DNA of 59,681 nt from a bacterium (lineage in GTDB: Bacteria > UBP4 > UBA4092 > JAOAEQ01), in assembly GCA_026416715.1 (NCBI GenBank), contig JAOAEQ010000002.1:98256-157936 (forward strand), read 5' to 3'. The notes under the pieces are model-generated. The model worked only from the letters and a program-made list of their open reading frames with translations. It had not been told where the DNA came from and made no database searches. Of the stretch, positions 37,572-46,259 are shown in pieces. Each line of letters opens with the position of its first letter. The stretch's first letter is position 1. Position numbers and translations under genes: made by a program.

Positions 37572-38132
37572 CTATACTTCCATAATTTCCGCTTCTTTTT
37601 TCGCTAGAGCTTCATCAATAAGTTTAATATATTTATCGTGTAATTCTTGGACTTTCTTTTCGTTATGTTTACCCTCATCTTCTGGAAGTTTCCCTTCTTT
37701 TTCCAGTTTTTTTAACGTTTCAACGGTATGCCGGCGAATAGACCGCACCGCAATTCGCCCTTCTTCCGCTAGTTTTCGGACAACTTTAACTAAATCATGG
37801 CGTCGTTCCTCAGTCAATTGCGGTAGAACTATCCGAATTATTTTCCCATCGTTATTCGGGGTAATCCCGAGGTCGGACTTTAAAATCGCTTTTTCAATTG
37901 CACCAAGCAGACTCACATCCCAGGGTTGAATTGCTAACGTCCGTGGGTCCGGTATTGATACATTCGCAATTTGTTTTATGGTCATTGTTCCGCCATAAGC
38001 TTCGACATGAATCGGGTCTAATAACGCGGTGGTTGCACGACCAGTGCGGATTTTACTGAATTCATATTTTGCATTTTCTACCGCTTTAAGCATTTTTTCT
38101 TCCGTCTCTTTCAATAAAGGATCTATTGGCAT
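37572..38132 (-). CDS. frr: Ribosome recycling factor
   Basis: 186 aa with FSKIRTGRATTALLDPIHVEAYGG, LAIQPWD, GKIIRIVLPQLTEERRHDLVKVVRKLAEEGRIAVRSIRR. Splits the post-termination ribosome with EF-G. GGGAGGA precedes the ATG. Same strand as pyrH. Confidence 0.97.
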   Translation of the reverse strand: MPIDPLLKETEEKMLKAVENAKYEFSKIRTGRATTALLDPIHVEAYGGTMTIKQIANVSIPDPRTLAIQPWDVSLLGAIEKAILKSDLGITPNNDGKIIRIVLPQLTEERRHDLVKVVRKLAEEGRIAVRSIRRHTVETLKKLEKEGKLPEDEGKHNEKKVQELHDKYIKLIDEALAKKEAEIMEV

Positions 38133-38208
38133 AGGTATTGTCCTCCCTGAGCTTATTTCTTGCTAAGAGCGTAGATAAGGATTAAACGGTATCTGCGTTG
38201 TGATGAGT

Positions 38209-38949
38209 TTAATGTGTGTTGTCTTCTGATGAATGTACTAAGGTACCGACTGGTTCACCTAAAATCACTCGTTTGATATTCCCGTATTGTTTTAGATTAA
38301 AAACAATAATCGGAATTTTTGATTCTACACACATTGTTATCGCAGTTAAATCCATTACTTGCAATCCGCGTGTCAATACTTCCTGATAGGATACATCGCT
38401 GAATAGTTGTGCTGATTTATCTTTTTCCGGATCACTGGTATAAACGCCATCAACTCGGGTCGCTTTAAGAATCACTTCTGCCCCGATTTCTTCTGCCCGC
38501 AACGCCGCTGCAGTATCCGTGGTGAAAAACGGATTCCCAGTTCCGGCAGCAAAAATCACCACGCGTCCTTTTTCTAAATGACGCACTGCGCGTCGCCGAA
38601 TATACGGTTCACAAAGTTTCTGCATTTCTATCGCCGACATTACGCGCGTTTTTATTGCCCGATGTTCTAATGCATCCTGCAACGATAACGCATTGATTAC
38701 GGTAGCTAACATTCCGATATAATCAGCTGAAACGCGGTCCATTCCGGTTTTTGATGCTGACACTCCACGAAAGATATTCCCACCACCGATAACAATCCCA
38801 AGCTGAACCTCAAGTTCTTTTATTTCCGCAATTTCATCCGCTATAGAATCTAATACGGTTCCATCGATTCCATACTCTTGGTCACCGAGCAACGCTTCTC
38901 CACTTAACTTTAATAAAACGCGTTTATATTTAGGTTCAGCAACTGACAT
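38209..38949 (-). CDS. pyrH: Uridylate kinase
   Basis: 246 aa with [14 protein letters not shown] (about 9-22), [77 protein letters not shown] and the C-terminal [12 protein letters not shown]. Phosphorylates UMP. GGAGAG lies upstream of the ATG. Confidence 0.97.
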   Translation of the reverse strand: MSVAEPKYKRVLLKLSGEALLGDQEYGIDGTVLDSIADEIAEIKELEVQLGIVIGGGNIFRGVSASKTGMDRVSADYIGMLATVINALSLQDALEHRAIKTRVMSAIEMQKLCEPYIRRRAVRHLEKGRVVIFAAGTGNPFFTTDTAAALRAEEIGAEVILKATRVDGVYTSDPEKDKSAQLFSDVSYQEVLTRGLQVMDLTAITMCVESKIPIIVFNLKQYGNIKRVILGEPVGTLVHSSEDNTH

Positions 38950-38972
38950 AACATGCTCTCCAAGTTAGTTTT

Positions 38973-39830
38973 TTATTTTGTTTCCCCAATTTTGTACCGG
39001 ACAAATCGCGATATGGTTATCGGTTCACCAACCTCTTGTGCGGTTTTCTGGATAACTTTTTCTACCGTTATATTCTGGTCGCGAATATATAACTGTTCGA
39101 GTAGACAAACTTGACTATAAAATTTACTTAACTTCCCCTGAGCAATTTTATCCAGAATTTTCTCGGGTTTTCCTTCCTGCCGAGCTTGCTCTTTATAAAT
39201 TTCAAGTTCTTTATCGAGCACCGCTTGTGGAATCTCTGCGCGTGAGATATACTCGGGTGATGCTGCGGCGATTTGCATCGCTAATTCATGGGCTAACGTT
39301 TTCAATGCAGGATGTTTAGCTGCGTCAGAACTCTGGGTTTTTAATTCAAGCATAACCCCGAGCTTATTTCCCGGATGGATATAACTATCTACAATCCCAC
39401 GGTTATCTTCCACTTGGTATTTAACGAAACGGGATAGAGTGATATTTTCCCCTAATGTCGCAATGAGCGCGGTTATCGGCTCAGTAGGAACTTCCGCAAC
39501 AGTCGTATACCCTTTTGCAACTACCTCATTAATTAATTGTTTCAATAATGCTTTAAACTGGTCTGTTTTTGCTACGAAATCGGTTTCTGAATTTAATTCT
39601 AACAAAACCCCGAGTTGCGCATCGGGACTCAAATAAGTATCAATCAATCCATCCGCAGCTATCCGACCGGATTTTTTTGCCGCTTGCATAGCCCCTTTTT
39701 TCCGCAAGATATCAATCGCTTCATCTACATTTCCCTTTGCTTCGACCAGTGCTTGTTTACATTCCATCATTCCAGCACCGGTTCTTTCCCGCAAGTTTTT
39801 TACCGCTGTAGCATCGATAACTATTGACAT
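38973..39830 (-). CDS. tsf: Elongation factor Ts
   Basis: 285 aa with VKNLRERTGAGMMECKQALVEA (UBA-like domain), LRKKGAMQAAKKSGRIAADGLI, NSETDFVAKTDQF, then duplicated core domains. Nucleotide exchange factor for EF-Tu. GGAGGG upstream of the ATG; follows rpsB. Confidence 0.97.
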   Translation of the reverse strand: MSIVIDATAVKNLRERTGAGMMECKQALVEAKGNVDEAIDILRKKGAMQAAKKSGRIAADGLIDTYLSPDAQLGVLLELNSETDFVAKTDQFKALLKQLINEVVAKGYTTVAEVPTEPITALIATLGENITLSRFVKYQVEDNRGIVDSYIHPGNKLGVMLELKTQSSDAAKHPALKTLAHELAMQIAAASPEYISRAEIPQAVLDKELEIYKEQARQEGKPEKILDKIAQGKLSKFYSQVCLLEQLYIRDQNITVEKVIQKTAQEVGEPITISRFVRYKIGETK

Positions 39831-39880
39831 AATGTAATCTTACCCTCCATACAAAACGTTTTGGTACCGTATCGTAAACA

Positions 39881-40774
39881 TTATACCGTTTTTTTCTTTG
39901 GTGATTTAATTTTAACCACTTGTTTTGCTGAATCAAATTCTTCTAGAAATTCAAGTTCTTCTTCTTTAAACATCTCTTCAGATATTTCGGGTGGCAGTTC
40001 GCCTGAAACTGGTTTCTCTTCAGTACTCATTGTCTCCGGAGTTGACACACCTTCAACCTGCTCTGAAATAGTTTTCTCAAGCACAGCTTTCCCTTCAAGC
40101 ACAGCATCAGCAATTTTTGAGGTAATAAGTTTCACCGACCGAATTGCATCATCATTCGCTGGAATAACATACGTTATCTGGTCAGGGTCGCAATTGGTAT
40201 CAACGATAGCTACCGTTGGAATTCCGAGTCGGTTCGCTTCATGCACCGCAATTTGTTCCGTATGCGGGTCAACAATAAACAATAGTCCAGGTAGCCGTTG
40301 CATCTGTTTAACCCCACCGAGATTTTTTAATAACCGATTTTTTTCTTTCATCAATTGCGCAGCTTCTTTTTTCGTGCGCAATTGTAAGCTACCATCTTGT
40401 TCCATCTGCTCTAATTCAATCAGCCGTTTAATTCCCTTACTAATGGTAGTAAAATTCGTGAGCATACCTCCTAGCCAACGCGTGTTGACATACGGCATCC
40501 CGCATCGGGTCGCTTCTTCACGAATAGTTTCCTGCGCTTGTTTTTTCGTACCAACAAATAATACTTCTTCACCGGCAGCCACTGTTTCTCGAACCACTTT
40601 ACAGGCATCCATAAACATTTTCATTGTCTTCTTCAAATCAATGATATAGATACCATTTCGTTCTCCGAAAATATACCGACTCATTTTCGGGTTCCACCGT
40701 CTGGTTTGATGGCCAAAATGGACTCCGGCTTCTAAAAACTCCTTCATTGATATTACTGGGGTACTACTGGTCAT
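39881..40774 (-). CDS. rpsB: 30S ribosomal protein S2
   Basis: 297 aa with [42 protein letters not shown] and [13 protein letters not shown]. The last ~65 residues form an acidic Glu/Pro/Ser tail ending KKKTV, beyond the usual S2 core. GAGGAGGA precedes the ATG. First gene of the translation operon, with promoter and structured leader upstream. Confidence 0.97.
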   Translation of the reverse strand: MTSSTPVISMKEFLEAGVHFGHQTRRWNPKMSRYIFGERNGIYIIDLKKTMKMFMDACKVVRETVAAGEEVLFVGTKKQAQETIREEATRCGMPYVNTRWLGGMLTNFTTISKGIKRLIELEQMEQDGSLQLRTKKEAAQLMKEKNRLLKNLGGVKQMQRLPGLLFIVDPHTEQIAVHEANRLGIPTVAIVDTNCDPDQITYVIPANDDAIRSVKLITSKIADAVLEGKAVLEKTISEQVEGVSTPETMSTEEKPVSGELPPEISEEMFKEEELEFLEEFDSAKQVVKIKSPKKKTV

Positions 40775-40823
40775 AATGACCGTCCTCCTCTATATTTGGT
40801 TTTAACCCACCGTTTCTCTCATT

Positions 40824-40943
40824 TTCAGTTTCGCCCGAACCGAATCAAATCGATTGTAGGGACCCGAAACTGAATCGAAAAACGTGCGTTATGTTGTAGT
40901 TTAATATTACTCTGAATTTAGGAGAGATTCCTAATTATTCAGA
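40824..40943 (-). promoter_or_regulatory. Structured leader of the rpsB operon
   Basis: On the transcript: a 5' hairpin (TCTGAA...TTAGGA / TCCTAA.TTCAGA, 40911-40943) followed by a stem TTCAGTTTCG/CGAAACTGAA (40824-40833/40865-40874) just before the ribosome site region. S2 operons are autoregulated in other bacteria through leader RNA. Confidence 0.5.
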
Positions 40944-40950
40944 GCTAAAT

Positions 40951-40979
40951 ACTATATCATAAATCGGCAGGTAAATCAA
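40951..40979 (-). promoter_or_regulatory. Sigma-70 promoter of the rpsB operon
   Basis: Minus-strand TTGATT (40974-40979), 17-bp spacer, TATAGT (40951-40956). The predicted start near 40944 coincides with the foot of the first leader hairpin. Confidence 0.65.
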
Positions 40980-41132
40980 AATAATGCAAGAGATCCCTTG
41001 TTTTTCCTGTTAAATACGGTATGTTTTATTCAGGTTGTTACTTAGGTTAGAATAAAAAGAGCATCAAAAACTGATAGAACCTATCCTGTTTCCTGCTTTC
41101 GGCTATTCTCATTGACACGTAGCCAATAATTA

Positions 41133-41489
41133 TTATTTTTTTCGCAAGATTCGATTCTTTTTATCTAAATGAATAATCACGGGTTTATATTGTTTTAATT
41201 CTTCTGGTGAATATTGGCCATACGCCAGCAGAATAAGCTCATCACCGACCTGCACAAGTCGAGCCGCAGCACCGTTCAATCCGATTGTGCCTGAACCTGC
41301 TTTCGCTTTAATCACATAGGTTTCAAACCGTTCCGCATTGTTGATGTTCAATACATGAACAAGTTCTCCGGGCAACAAATCCGCAGCTTTTATAAGGTTT
41401 TCATCTATCGAGATGCTTCCTTCATAATGGAGGTTACACTCGGTAACAATTGCGCCGTGCAGTTTCGATTTTAACATCGTTCGATACAT
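41133..41489 (-). CDS. panD: Aspartate 1-decarboxylase proenzyme
   Basis: 118 aa with KSKLHGA (Lys9), the self-cleavage site YEGSI (Gly24-Ser25), VHVLNINNAERFETY and GSGTIGLNGAAARLVQVGDELILLAYG. Ser25 becomes the pyruvoyl cofactor. Makes beta-alanine for pantothenate/CoA. GGAGCG precedes the ATG. No other pan gene adjoins it. Confidence 0.96.
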   Translation of the reverse strand: MYRTMLKSKLHGAIVTECNLHYEGSISIDENLIKAADLLPGELVHVLNINNAERFETYVIKAKAGSGTIGLNGAAARLVQVGDELILLAYGQYSPEELKQYKPVIIHLDKKNRILRKK

Positions 41490-41599
41490 ATAGGATTTCG
41501 CTCCTTTAACTTTAATATACTAAGTATAATAATACTTTATTGTAACATAAGTTAACCTGAATATTAATTTCTATTTATATATATTGAACTCACCTATTT

Positions 41600-42583
41600 T
41601 TAAACCACCCGTTTAATCTTAACTTTCGGGGTTAATTCGGTTACCATTTTCTTGGTTATATCGCAGGGTAACCAGACCGTAGCATTTGCTGCACCGGCAG
41701 CAACTGATTTTATAAGGATTCGTTCAGCCTGTTTCAAAGATAAATCAGAAGCATCAATCGTTAATAAATCTAACGCAATACTTGCAGTCATCGCATCGCC
41801 TGAACCAGTAGGATTAACGGTAGTAACTTTAGGTGGGGTAACTTTCCAGAAATAACCGTTATATCCGGCATAAACCGCATTAGCTCCAGAGGTTATGATA
41901 GCAAATTTAATTCCTAATTTAAAATATTCGGCGATAGCGTCAAGTATATCACCTTGATGAGTTAACCTATGATTGAAGTATAATTCCGCTTCTTTGCGAT
42001 TCTGTCTAACGCAAAATGGCCGCTCGGATAATGCTCTTGCAAACGCCGTTCCATAACTATCAAGAATAGTTTTAATTTTGAATTTATTAGCCATATGAAT
42101 AATTTTTTTTATCGAAGTATCCATATCTCCTGATGGTGCGCTCCCTGAAATAACCAGAATAGACTTTTTATTCTGCCTAACAAGTAGATTTGATAATTCA
42201 AATAATAATGTATCTAATTCTTCTTGCGAGACTCCAGTATTTGGAAAAATTATAGACGTTGATTTATTATTGCTTTGTTCAAGAATTGATATTTGTAGAC
42301 GAGTTGGAGTTATCGTTCTGACGAAGCGCGATGGTATCCTTTCCTGATGAAGGAGCGTTGATAAATGGGTACCGATCTCGCCGCCAATAAAGGTTATTGC
42401 AATTGAATCGCCGCCTAACCGTTTAACCGCTCGGGATACATTGATTCCTTTTCCCCCAACTATTTCTGGACCACATATTGCCCGATGTATCTTCCCAGGA
42501 ACAAGTTTATCAACATAGACCGTTTTATCAATCAGTGGGTTTAGAGTTACAGTAATAACTAATGGGTTAGAGTGGTTCATCAT
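41600..42583 (-). CDS. PfkB-family sugar kinase (1-phosphofructokinase type)
   Basis: 327 aa with TVTLNPLIDKTVYV (substrate strand typical of FruK/LacC), VGGKGINVSRAVKRLGG, ISGSAPSG and VNPTGSGDAMTASIA (anion hole and catalytic Asp). It phosphorylates a sugar phosphate, most likely fructose-1-phosphate or tagatose-6-phosphate; no PTS or aldolase gene nearby decides which. Two ATGs at the start. Confidence 0.85.
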   Translation of the reverse strand: MMNHSNPLVITVTLNPLIDKTVYVDKLVPGKIHRAICGPEIVGGKGINVSRAVKRLGGDSIAITFIGGEIGTHLSTLLHQERIPSRFVRTITPTRLQISILEQSNNKSTSIIFPNTGVSQEELDTLLFELSNLLVRQNKKSILVISGSAPSGDMDTSIKKIIHMANKFKIKTILDSYGTAFARALSERPFCVRQNRKEAELYFNHRLTHQGDILDAIAEYFKLGIKFAIITSGANAVYAGYNGYFWKVTPPKVTTVNPTGSGDAMTASIALDLLTIDASDLSLKQAERILIKSVAAGAANATVWLPCDITKKMVTELTPKVKIKRVV

Positions 42584-42660
42584 TTCAGAATGTAAAACTT
42601 ATAATACAAATCTTTTAGGTTTTTATAACGTCATTTGCGGTATGTGGTATATCGATAATT

Positions 42661-42712
42661 TGCGGTCTTGGTGTAATGTACTATAGGATGCAGGATGCAT
42701 TCCAAGACCGCA
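42661..42712 (-). repeat. Inverted repeat in the ppiC-pfkB spacer
   Basis: Perfect 11-bp arms TGCGGTCTTGG (42661-42671) and CCAAGACCGCA (42702-42712). It follows the parvulin gene on the minus strand; no U-run, so terminator function is unsure. Confidence 0.5.
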
Positions 42713-42767
42713 ACGAAGATTTAATATTTGCAAGATATTATTGATGATTTATATGGAACTTTTAAGG

Positions 42768-43721
42768 CTATTTCTTTTCTGATTCTGCTGGTTTAGGGGC
42801 ACCAGTTCCTACCAATCCAATCCGTTCCGGATACGTGGTTATTTTTGCGCTTTTCTCCAATTCAGCTAACCATAACTCTAGTCGTTCCCGTTGTTTTTGA
42901 TTAATTAGCCGTCGCTCAATATATGGTTTTGCTTCTTCAAAGGATAACGGAGCGCTCGGTTTTTTCTCTTCAACTTTAATAATATGATATCCGAACTGCG
43001 ATTTAACCGGCGGACTGATTTTCCCAGTTGATAAACTGAACGCGGCATTCTCAAATTCCGGCACCATTTCACCTTTACCAAAGAAACCAAGGTCGCCGCC
43101 GTTCTCTTTCGTTCCTGTGTCAAGCGATTTCTCTTTCGCAAGTTTGGCAAAGTCCGCCCCCTTATCCAGCTGAACTTTGATTTGGTCTGCTTCAGCTTTC
43201 GTTTTTACCAAAATATGCCGTGCCCGAACTTTTTCTCCAGTCTGAAATTGCGCTTTATTTTCTTCATAGAACGATTTCAATTCTTTCTCATCAACCGATT
43301 TGACTTTATCGATAACTTCTTTTTCAACTACTGCACGAACTAGAATCTGCTGTTTCGCCTGCTCAAGACTTTTCTGCACTTCCGGGTCTTTTTCTACGCC
43401 AAGCTTTTCCGCTTCCTGCATGATTAATGCCTCTTTAACCATTCCATCTAATAGTTTTTGTTTCAACATTGGGTTATCTGCTTGCGTCGGTTCATTACCT
43501 GCAATACGTTCTAACTGCGCATTAAATTCTGATACCGTTATCTTTTTCCCATTCACTTCTGCAACAATCTCTTTTGCGGCAGGTTCCCCCGCAGTTACCC
43601 CTGCTTTCGCTTTATCCTCCTTATCCTGACCGATAGCGATAAACGATGCTGCTACTACGGTGATTGCTACACCACTAATAACTGCAATCCATTTGATTTT
43701 GCCACTAAATTTTTTATCCAT
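42768..43721 (-). CDS. Parvulin-type peptidyl-prolyl isomerase (SurA/PpiC-like)
   Basis: 317 aa. Signal/anchor (about 8-28), a SurA_N-like helical chaperone part (about 45-165, VNGKKITVSEFNAQLERIAG) and one rotamase domain (about 167-265, RARHILVKTKAEAD, GGDLGFFGKGEMVPEFENAAFSL, SQFGYHIIKVEEK). Periplasmic folding helper, likely for outer-membrane proteins. AAAGGA precedes the ATG. Rich in Lys/Glu. Confidence 0.9.
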   Translation of the reverse strand: MDKKFSGKIKWIAVISGVAITVVAASFIAIGQDKEDKAKAGVTAGEPAAKEIVAEVNGKKITVSEFNAQLERIAGNEPTQADNPMLKQKLLDGMVKEALIMQEAEKLGVEKDPEVQKSLEQAKQQILVRAVVEKEVIDKVKSVDEKELKSFYEENKAQFQTGEKVRARHILVKTKAEADQIKVQLDKGADFAKLAKEKSLDTGTKENGGDLGFFGKGEMVPEFENAAFSLSTGKISPPVKSQFGYHIIKVEEKKPSAPLSFEEAKPYIERRLINQKQRERLELWLAELEKSAKITTYPERIGLVGTGAPKPAESEKK

Positions 43722-43861
43722 ACTCCAATCCTTTCTTGAAATAGAAATAAAAAATACGATTCGCGTTCTAAGCTATCGAACTCGAACCGTTTTTTCTTCT
43801 AAATACTCTATCCTGAAACAACACCACTTGTCAAATAAATATTCATTTCGCTATTCCGGAC

Positions 43862-43913
43862 AAAAAGTAGAGGGGAATGAGAATTGAACCGTTCAATTCT
43901 CATTCCCCTCTAC
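43862..43913 (-). terminator. Long palindromic terminator after the GT87 gene
   Basis: Perfect 23-bp arms (43867-43889 and 43891-43913) around a single base. On the minus strand it is followed by TTTTTG. Core GAATTGAACNGTTCAATTC is shared with the palindrome at 58566-58598. Confidence 0.8.
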
Positions 43914-43940
43914 ACTGGGTTAGCTCATTTTATACCCGTT

Positions 43941-45215
43941 TTATTTTGTAGTTTTAGTTTGTTGGTCTATTCGGTAGGTATAAATTAGGTAAGCTAGGTA
44001 GAGCCAGATAAGAATAACAGGGTATAACTTCAATGACATCAGGAATATTCCGAATCCGGAGTTAAGCTCTCGACTCCAGAAATTATAAGGGATAGCCATA
44101 ATTAGATAGAGAATAGAAGTATAGATGATAGATTTGATAGAGAAATTGCTCGATTTAAACCAATAGTCAATTAACCATAATAGAATCAAAAAGAAATATA
44201 CTAGATAATGATCCCAGAGTAAACTCGGAATTAAAAGTGCAGTTATTAGAATTAATGAAAACTCAAGTTGTAAACTGGACATAATGGGTTCCATCTTTTC
44301 CCTCGGATATGTTAACCAGATGCATACACCAAGAAGAATAATTGAAAATAATATACTTAACAATTTTGCGAGAACTGGTAGGTTAATTACCGGAGTTGTA
44401 ACCGGATTCGAAACGAATAAACGGAGTAACAATGCATGGATAGATTGATTTGCCGGTTCTACATCAAACCGTTGCTGGAATTCCGACCATGTTGACCGCC
44501 CATAATTCATCTGTGCTAGGATTGTTCCATAATCTTGATATAGTTGAATACCTTGAATCGCTAAACTTAATCCAACTAATATGATTATCGTTGCTAGAGC
44601 GGCTACTGCGAGTTTATATTCTCTTTTCCACAGGAAGAAAAGAATAAATAATCCGGGGAAAAGTTTGATTAACGTTGCGATGCCTAAAATCATTCCGGAC
44701 CAAAGCTGGCTCTTTTTAACGAAAAGAAACCAGGCAAAACAGAGCAGAAACAAGATTAATAAATTCAGTTGTCCAGCGGTGAGCGTTCGATATAGCGGAT
44801 AGAAATTGAAAGTTAAACCTAAAGCGGAAATTACATAAATTAGACGATGCTCAGAATCGAACGTTGCTATCAATAACCCTAAACCGATGATTAAAAATAC
44901 ATGATTGAATATAAACCATGCTTCCTGCGCTATCGGATATGACAATAAACTTAATGGAATAAAAAAAATCGCTACTATCGGCGGATAGACAAACGGATTA
45001 ACCCGTTGAATTCCAAGCCGTTGCGCGGCATCAAATATTTCTTGCGGACAGTAGAAATTTTTACCTTGTTTCGCAAGATATGCGCCAAGGTATAGATGCG
45101 CAAAATCGTTTCCATGCATATTGAAATACACAGAAACGATATTATTCTGAATATAAAATCCGGCAAGAAGAACCGCTAATCCAATTAAAATCAGCCGCGA
45201 CTTATTATGAATCAT
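43941..45215 (-). CDS. GT87 (DUF2029) polyprenyl-phosphate-dependent glycosyltransferase, membrane
   Basis: About 424 aa with ten or more membrane helices. The first loop has GNDFAHLYLGAYLAKQGKNFYCP (membrane-proximal Asp typical of GT-C fold) and the later VNPFVYPPIVAIFFIPLSLLS matches DUF2029/PimE-like mannosyltransferases. Start ATG at 45215; the longer frame begins TTG. It probably transfers a sugar from a lipid carrier on the outer face of the inner membrane. Acceptor unknown. Confidence 0.8.
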   Translation of the reverse strand: MIHNKSRLILIGLAVLLAGFYIQNNIVSVYFNMHGNDFAHLYLGAYLAKQGKNFYCPQEIFDAAQRLGIQRVNPFVYPPIVAIFFIPLSLLSYPIAQEAWFIFNHVFLIIGLGLLIATFDSEHRLIYVISALGLTFNFYPLYRTLTAGQLNLLILFLLCFAWFLFVKKSQLWSGMILGIATLIKLFPGLFILFFLWKREYKLAVAALATIIILVGLSLAIQGIQLYQDYGTILAQMNYGRSTWSEFQQRFDVEPANQSIHALLLRLFVSNPVTTPVINLPVLAKLLSILFSIILLGVCIWLTYPREKMEPIMSSLQLEFSLILITALLIPSLLWDHYLVYFFLILLWLIDYWFKSSNFSIKSIIYTSILYLIMAIPYNFWSRELNSGFGIFLMSLKLYPVILIWLYLAYLIYTYRIDQQTKTTK

Positions 45216-45230
45216 CAAACCCAAAATCCA

Positions 45231-45275
45231 ATTCCCGCTTCCGCGGGAATGACGTCATCCCTGCAGAAGCAGGGA
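45231..45275. repeat. dRS3-like repeat element
   Basis: ATTCCCGCTTCCGCGGGAAT (45231-45250) fits the ATTCCC-N8-GGGAAT pattern of Neisseria dRS3-type repeats. It is followed by a second small hairpin TCCCTGC...GCAGGGA (45258-45275) and is flanked by CAAAATCCA on both sides. Confidence 0.6.
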
Positions 45276-45383
45276 CAAAATCCAAATACATCGGTTAAAT
45301 CCAAATCATTTATCATAGAGCTATTTGATCTCATGATGATTAGATTTATTTGCTATTTGGATTTTGACATTTGGACGTACGCA

Positions 45384-45662
45384 TTATTTTGTATTAACAA
45401 TCTGTTTCAGTTCACGACCAGGTTTAAACACCGGCATTTTCCGCGCAGGAATTGGCGCTTCAACTTTAGTTTTCGGATTGCGACCAACCCGAGCGACCCG
45501 CTGTTTAACCAAGAACACACCGAAATCACGGAGTTCAATTCTATCTCCGGCAGCTAGCGCATCTTTAATAATCTGGAACGTAGTTTCAACAACCTTTTGC
45601 GCATCCTGCCGCGGGATTTTTGCTGCTTCAGAAACTTTTTCAATTAAATCGGCTTTAATCAT
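45384..45662 (-). CDS. HU/IHF-family DNA-binding protein
   Basis: 92 aa with MIKADLIEKVSEAAKI, GDRIELRDFGVFLVKQRVARVGRNPKT (beta arm, RxGRNPxT) and VFKPGRELKQIVN. Nucleoid protein binding DNA as a dimer. GGAGGG precedes the ATG; a consensus promoter is 140 bp upstream. Confidence 0.95.
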   Translation of the reverse strand: MIKADLIEKVSEAAKIPRQDAQKVVETTFQIIKDALAAGDRIELRDFGVFLVKQRVARVGRNPKTKVEAPIPARKMPVFKPGRELKQIVNTK

Positions 45663-45724
45663 AAATAAGCCCTCCTATCAAATCAAGTTTAAGAGTTTTC
45701 TACCCAGCTTTAGCTAAGGGTTAC

Positions 45725-45740
45725 TATCCTATTTAGGATA
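45725..45740. promoter_or_regulatory. Palindrome in the HU leader
   Basis: TATCCTA-TT-TAGGATA, perfect arms, about 70 nt downstream of the predicted start. Could be an operator or leader hairpin. Confidence 0.35.
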
Positions 45741-45803
45741 ACGTAAACCCCCGGATAACCTTAAACTAAAATCAAGTCGAAAAATAAAATATTGATACTA
45801 TTG

Positions 45804-45832
45804 ATTTTACAAGAGATTTTGGGGTTTGTCAA
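45804..45832 (-). promoter_or_regulatory. Sigma-70 promoter of the HU gene
   Basis: Minus-strand TTGACA (45827-45832), 17-bp spacer, TAAAAT (45804-45809). Leader about 135 nt. Confidence 0.7.
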
Positions 45833-46259
45833 GAGGGAAAAAAATTAATCCAAAAAAGACCTACTTACTATTTATGCTCAAAAAAATAAAAATATCATGC
45901 GTTTAGAACCATTAGAGAACGTTAGATACTTAGAGTAGCATTAATTTAACCCGGATTGAATCCGCCCAAACTGGATTTCAACTGTAATACATTAACCCGC
46001 AACTATAGTCTACTTCGTTTGTTCACAGAGTTAGGTAAAAAATTTCAGAGTTTATTGAAGAGTTCGGAGTAAATTTGACCGCTCAGGTAACTGGATTAGC
46101 GTCTTTGTGGTTTGATAATTTCGTGGTTTTTATGGTAAGACTTTGACCAACCCAAAGATCTCGCTGATTCACTGTGTTAAATAAAAACTTTAACCATCAA
46201 TGCAACTGCGCGGAAGATTAAATTTATTTGGATTCTTTCCTGCTAGTGCAATGATGAGT

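Larger units (their letters stand above)
40775..41132. other. rpsB leader and panD 3' region
   Basis: 358 bp. Contains the rpsB promoter (40951-40979), a start-site hairpin (40911-40943) and a long-arm hairpin (40824-40874). The remainder up to panD shows no gene. Confidence 0.6.
45663..46259. other. Region between thiC end and HU
   Basis: 597 bp. 45663-45832 is the HU leader and promoter. It includes the palindrome TATCCTATTTAGGATA (45725-45740) and two copies of GGATAAC. From 45833 to 46259 I see no gene, RNA or clear repeat, only AT-rich filler. Confidence 0.5.

Noticed and set aside
39861-40649. 262-codon plus-strand frame opposite rpsB
   Set aside because: Ser/Cys-rich shadow of the S2 gene.
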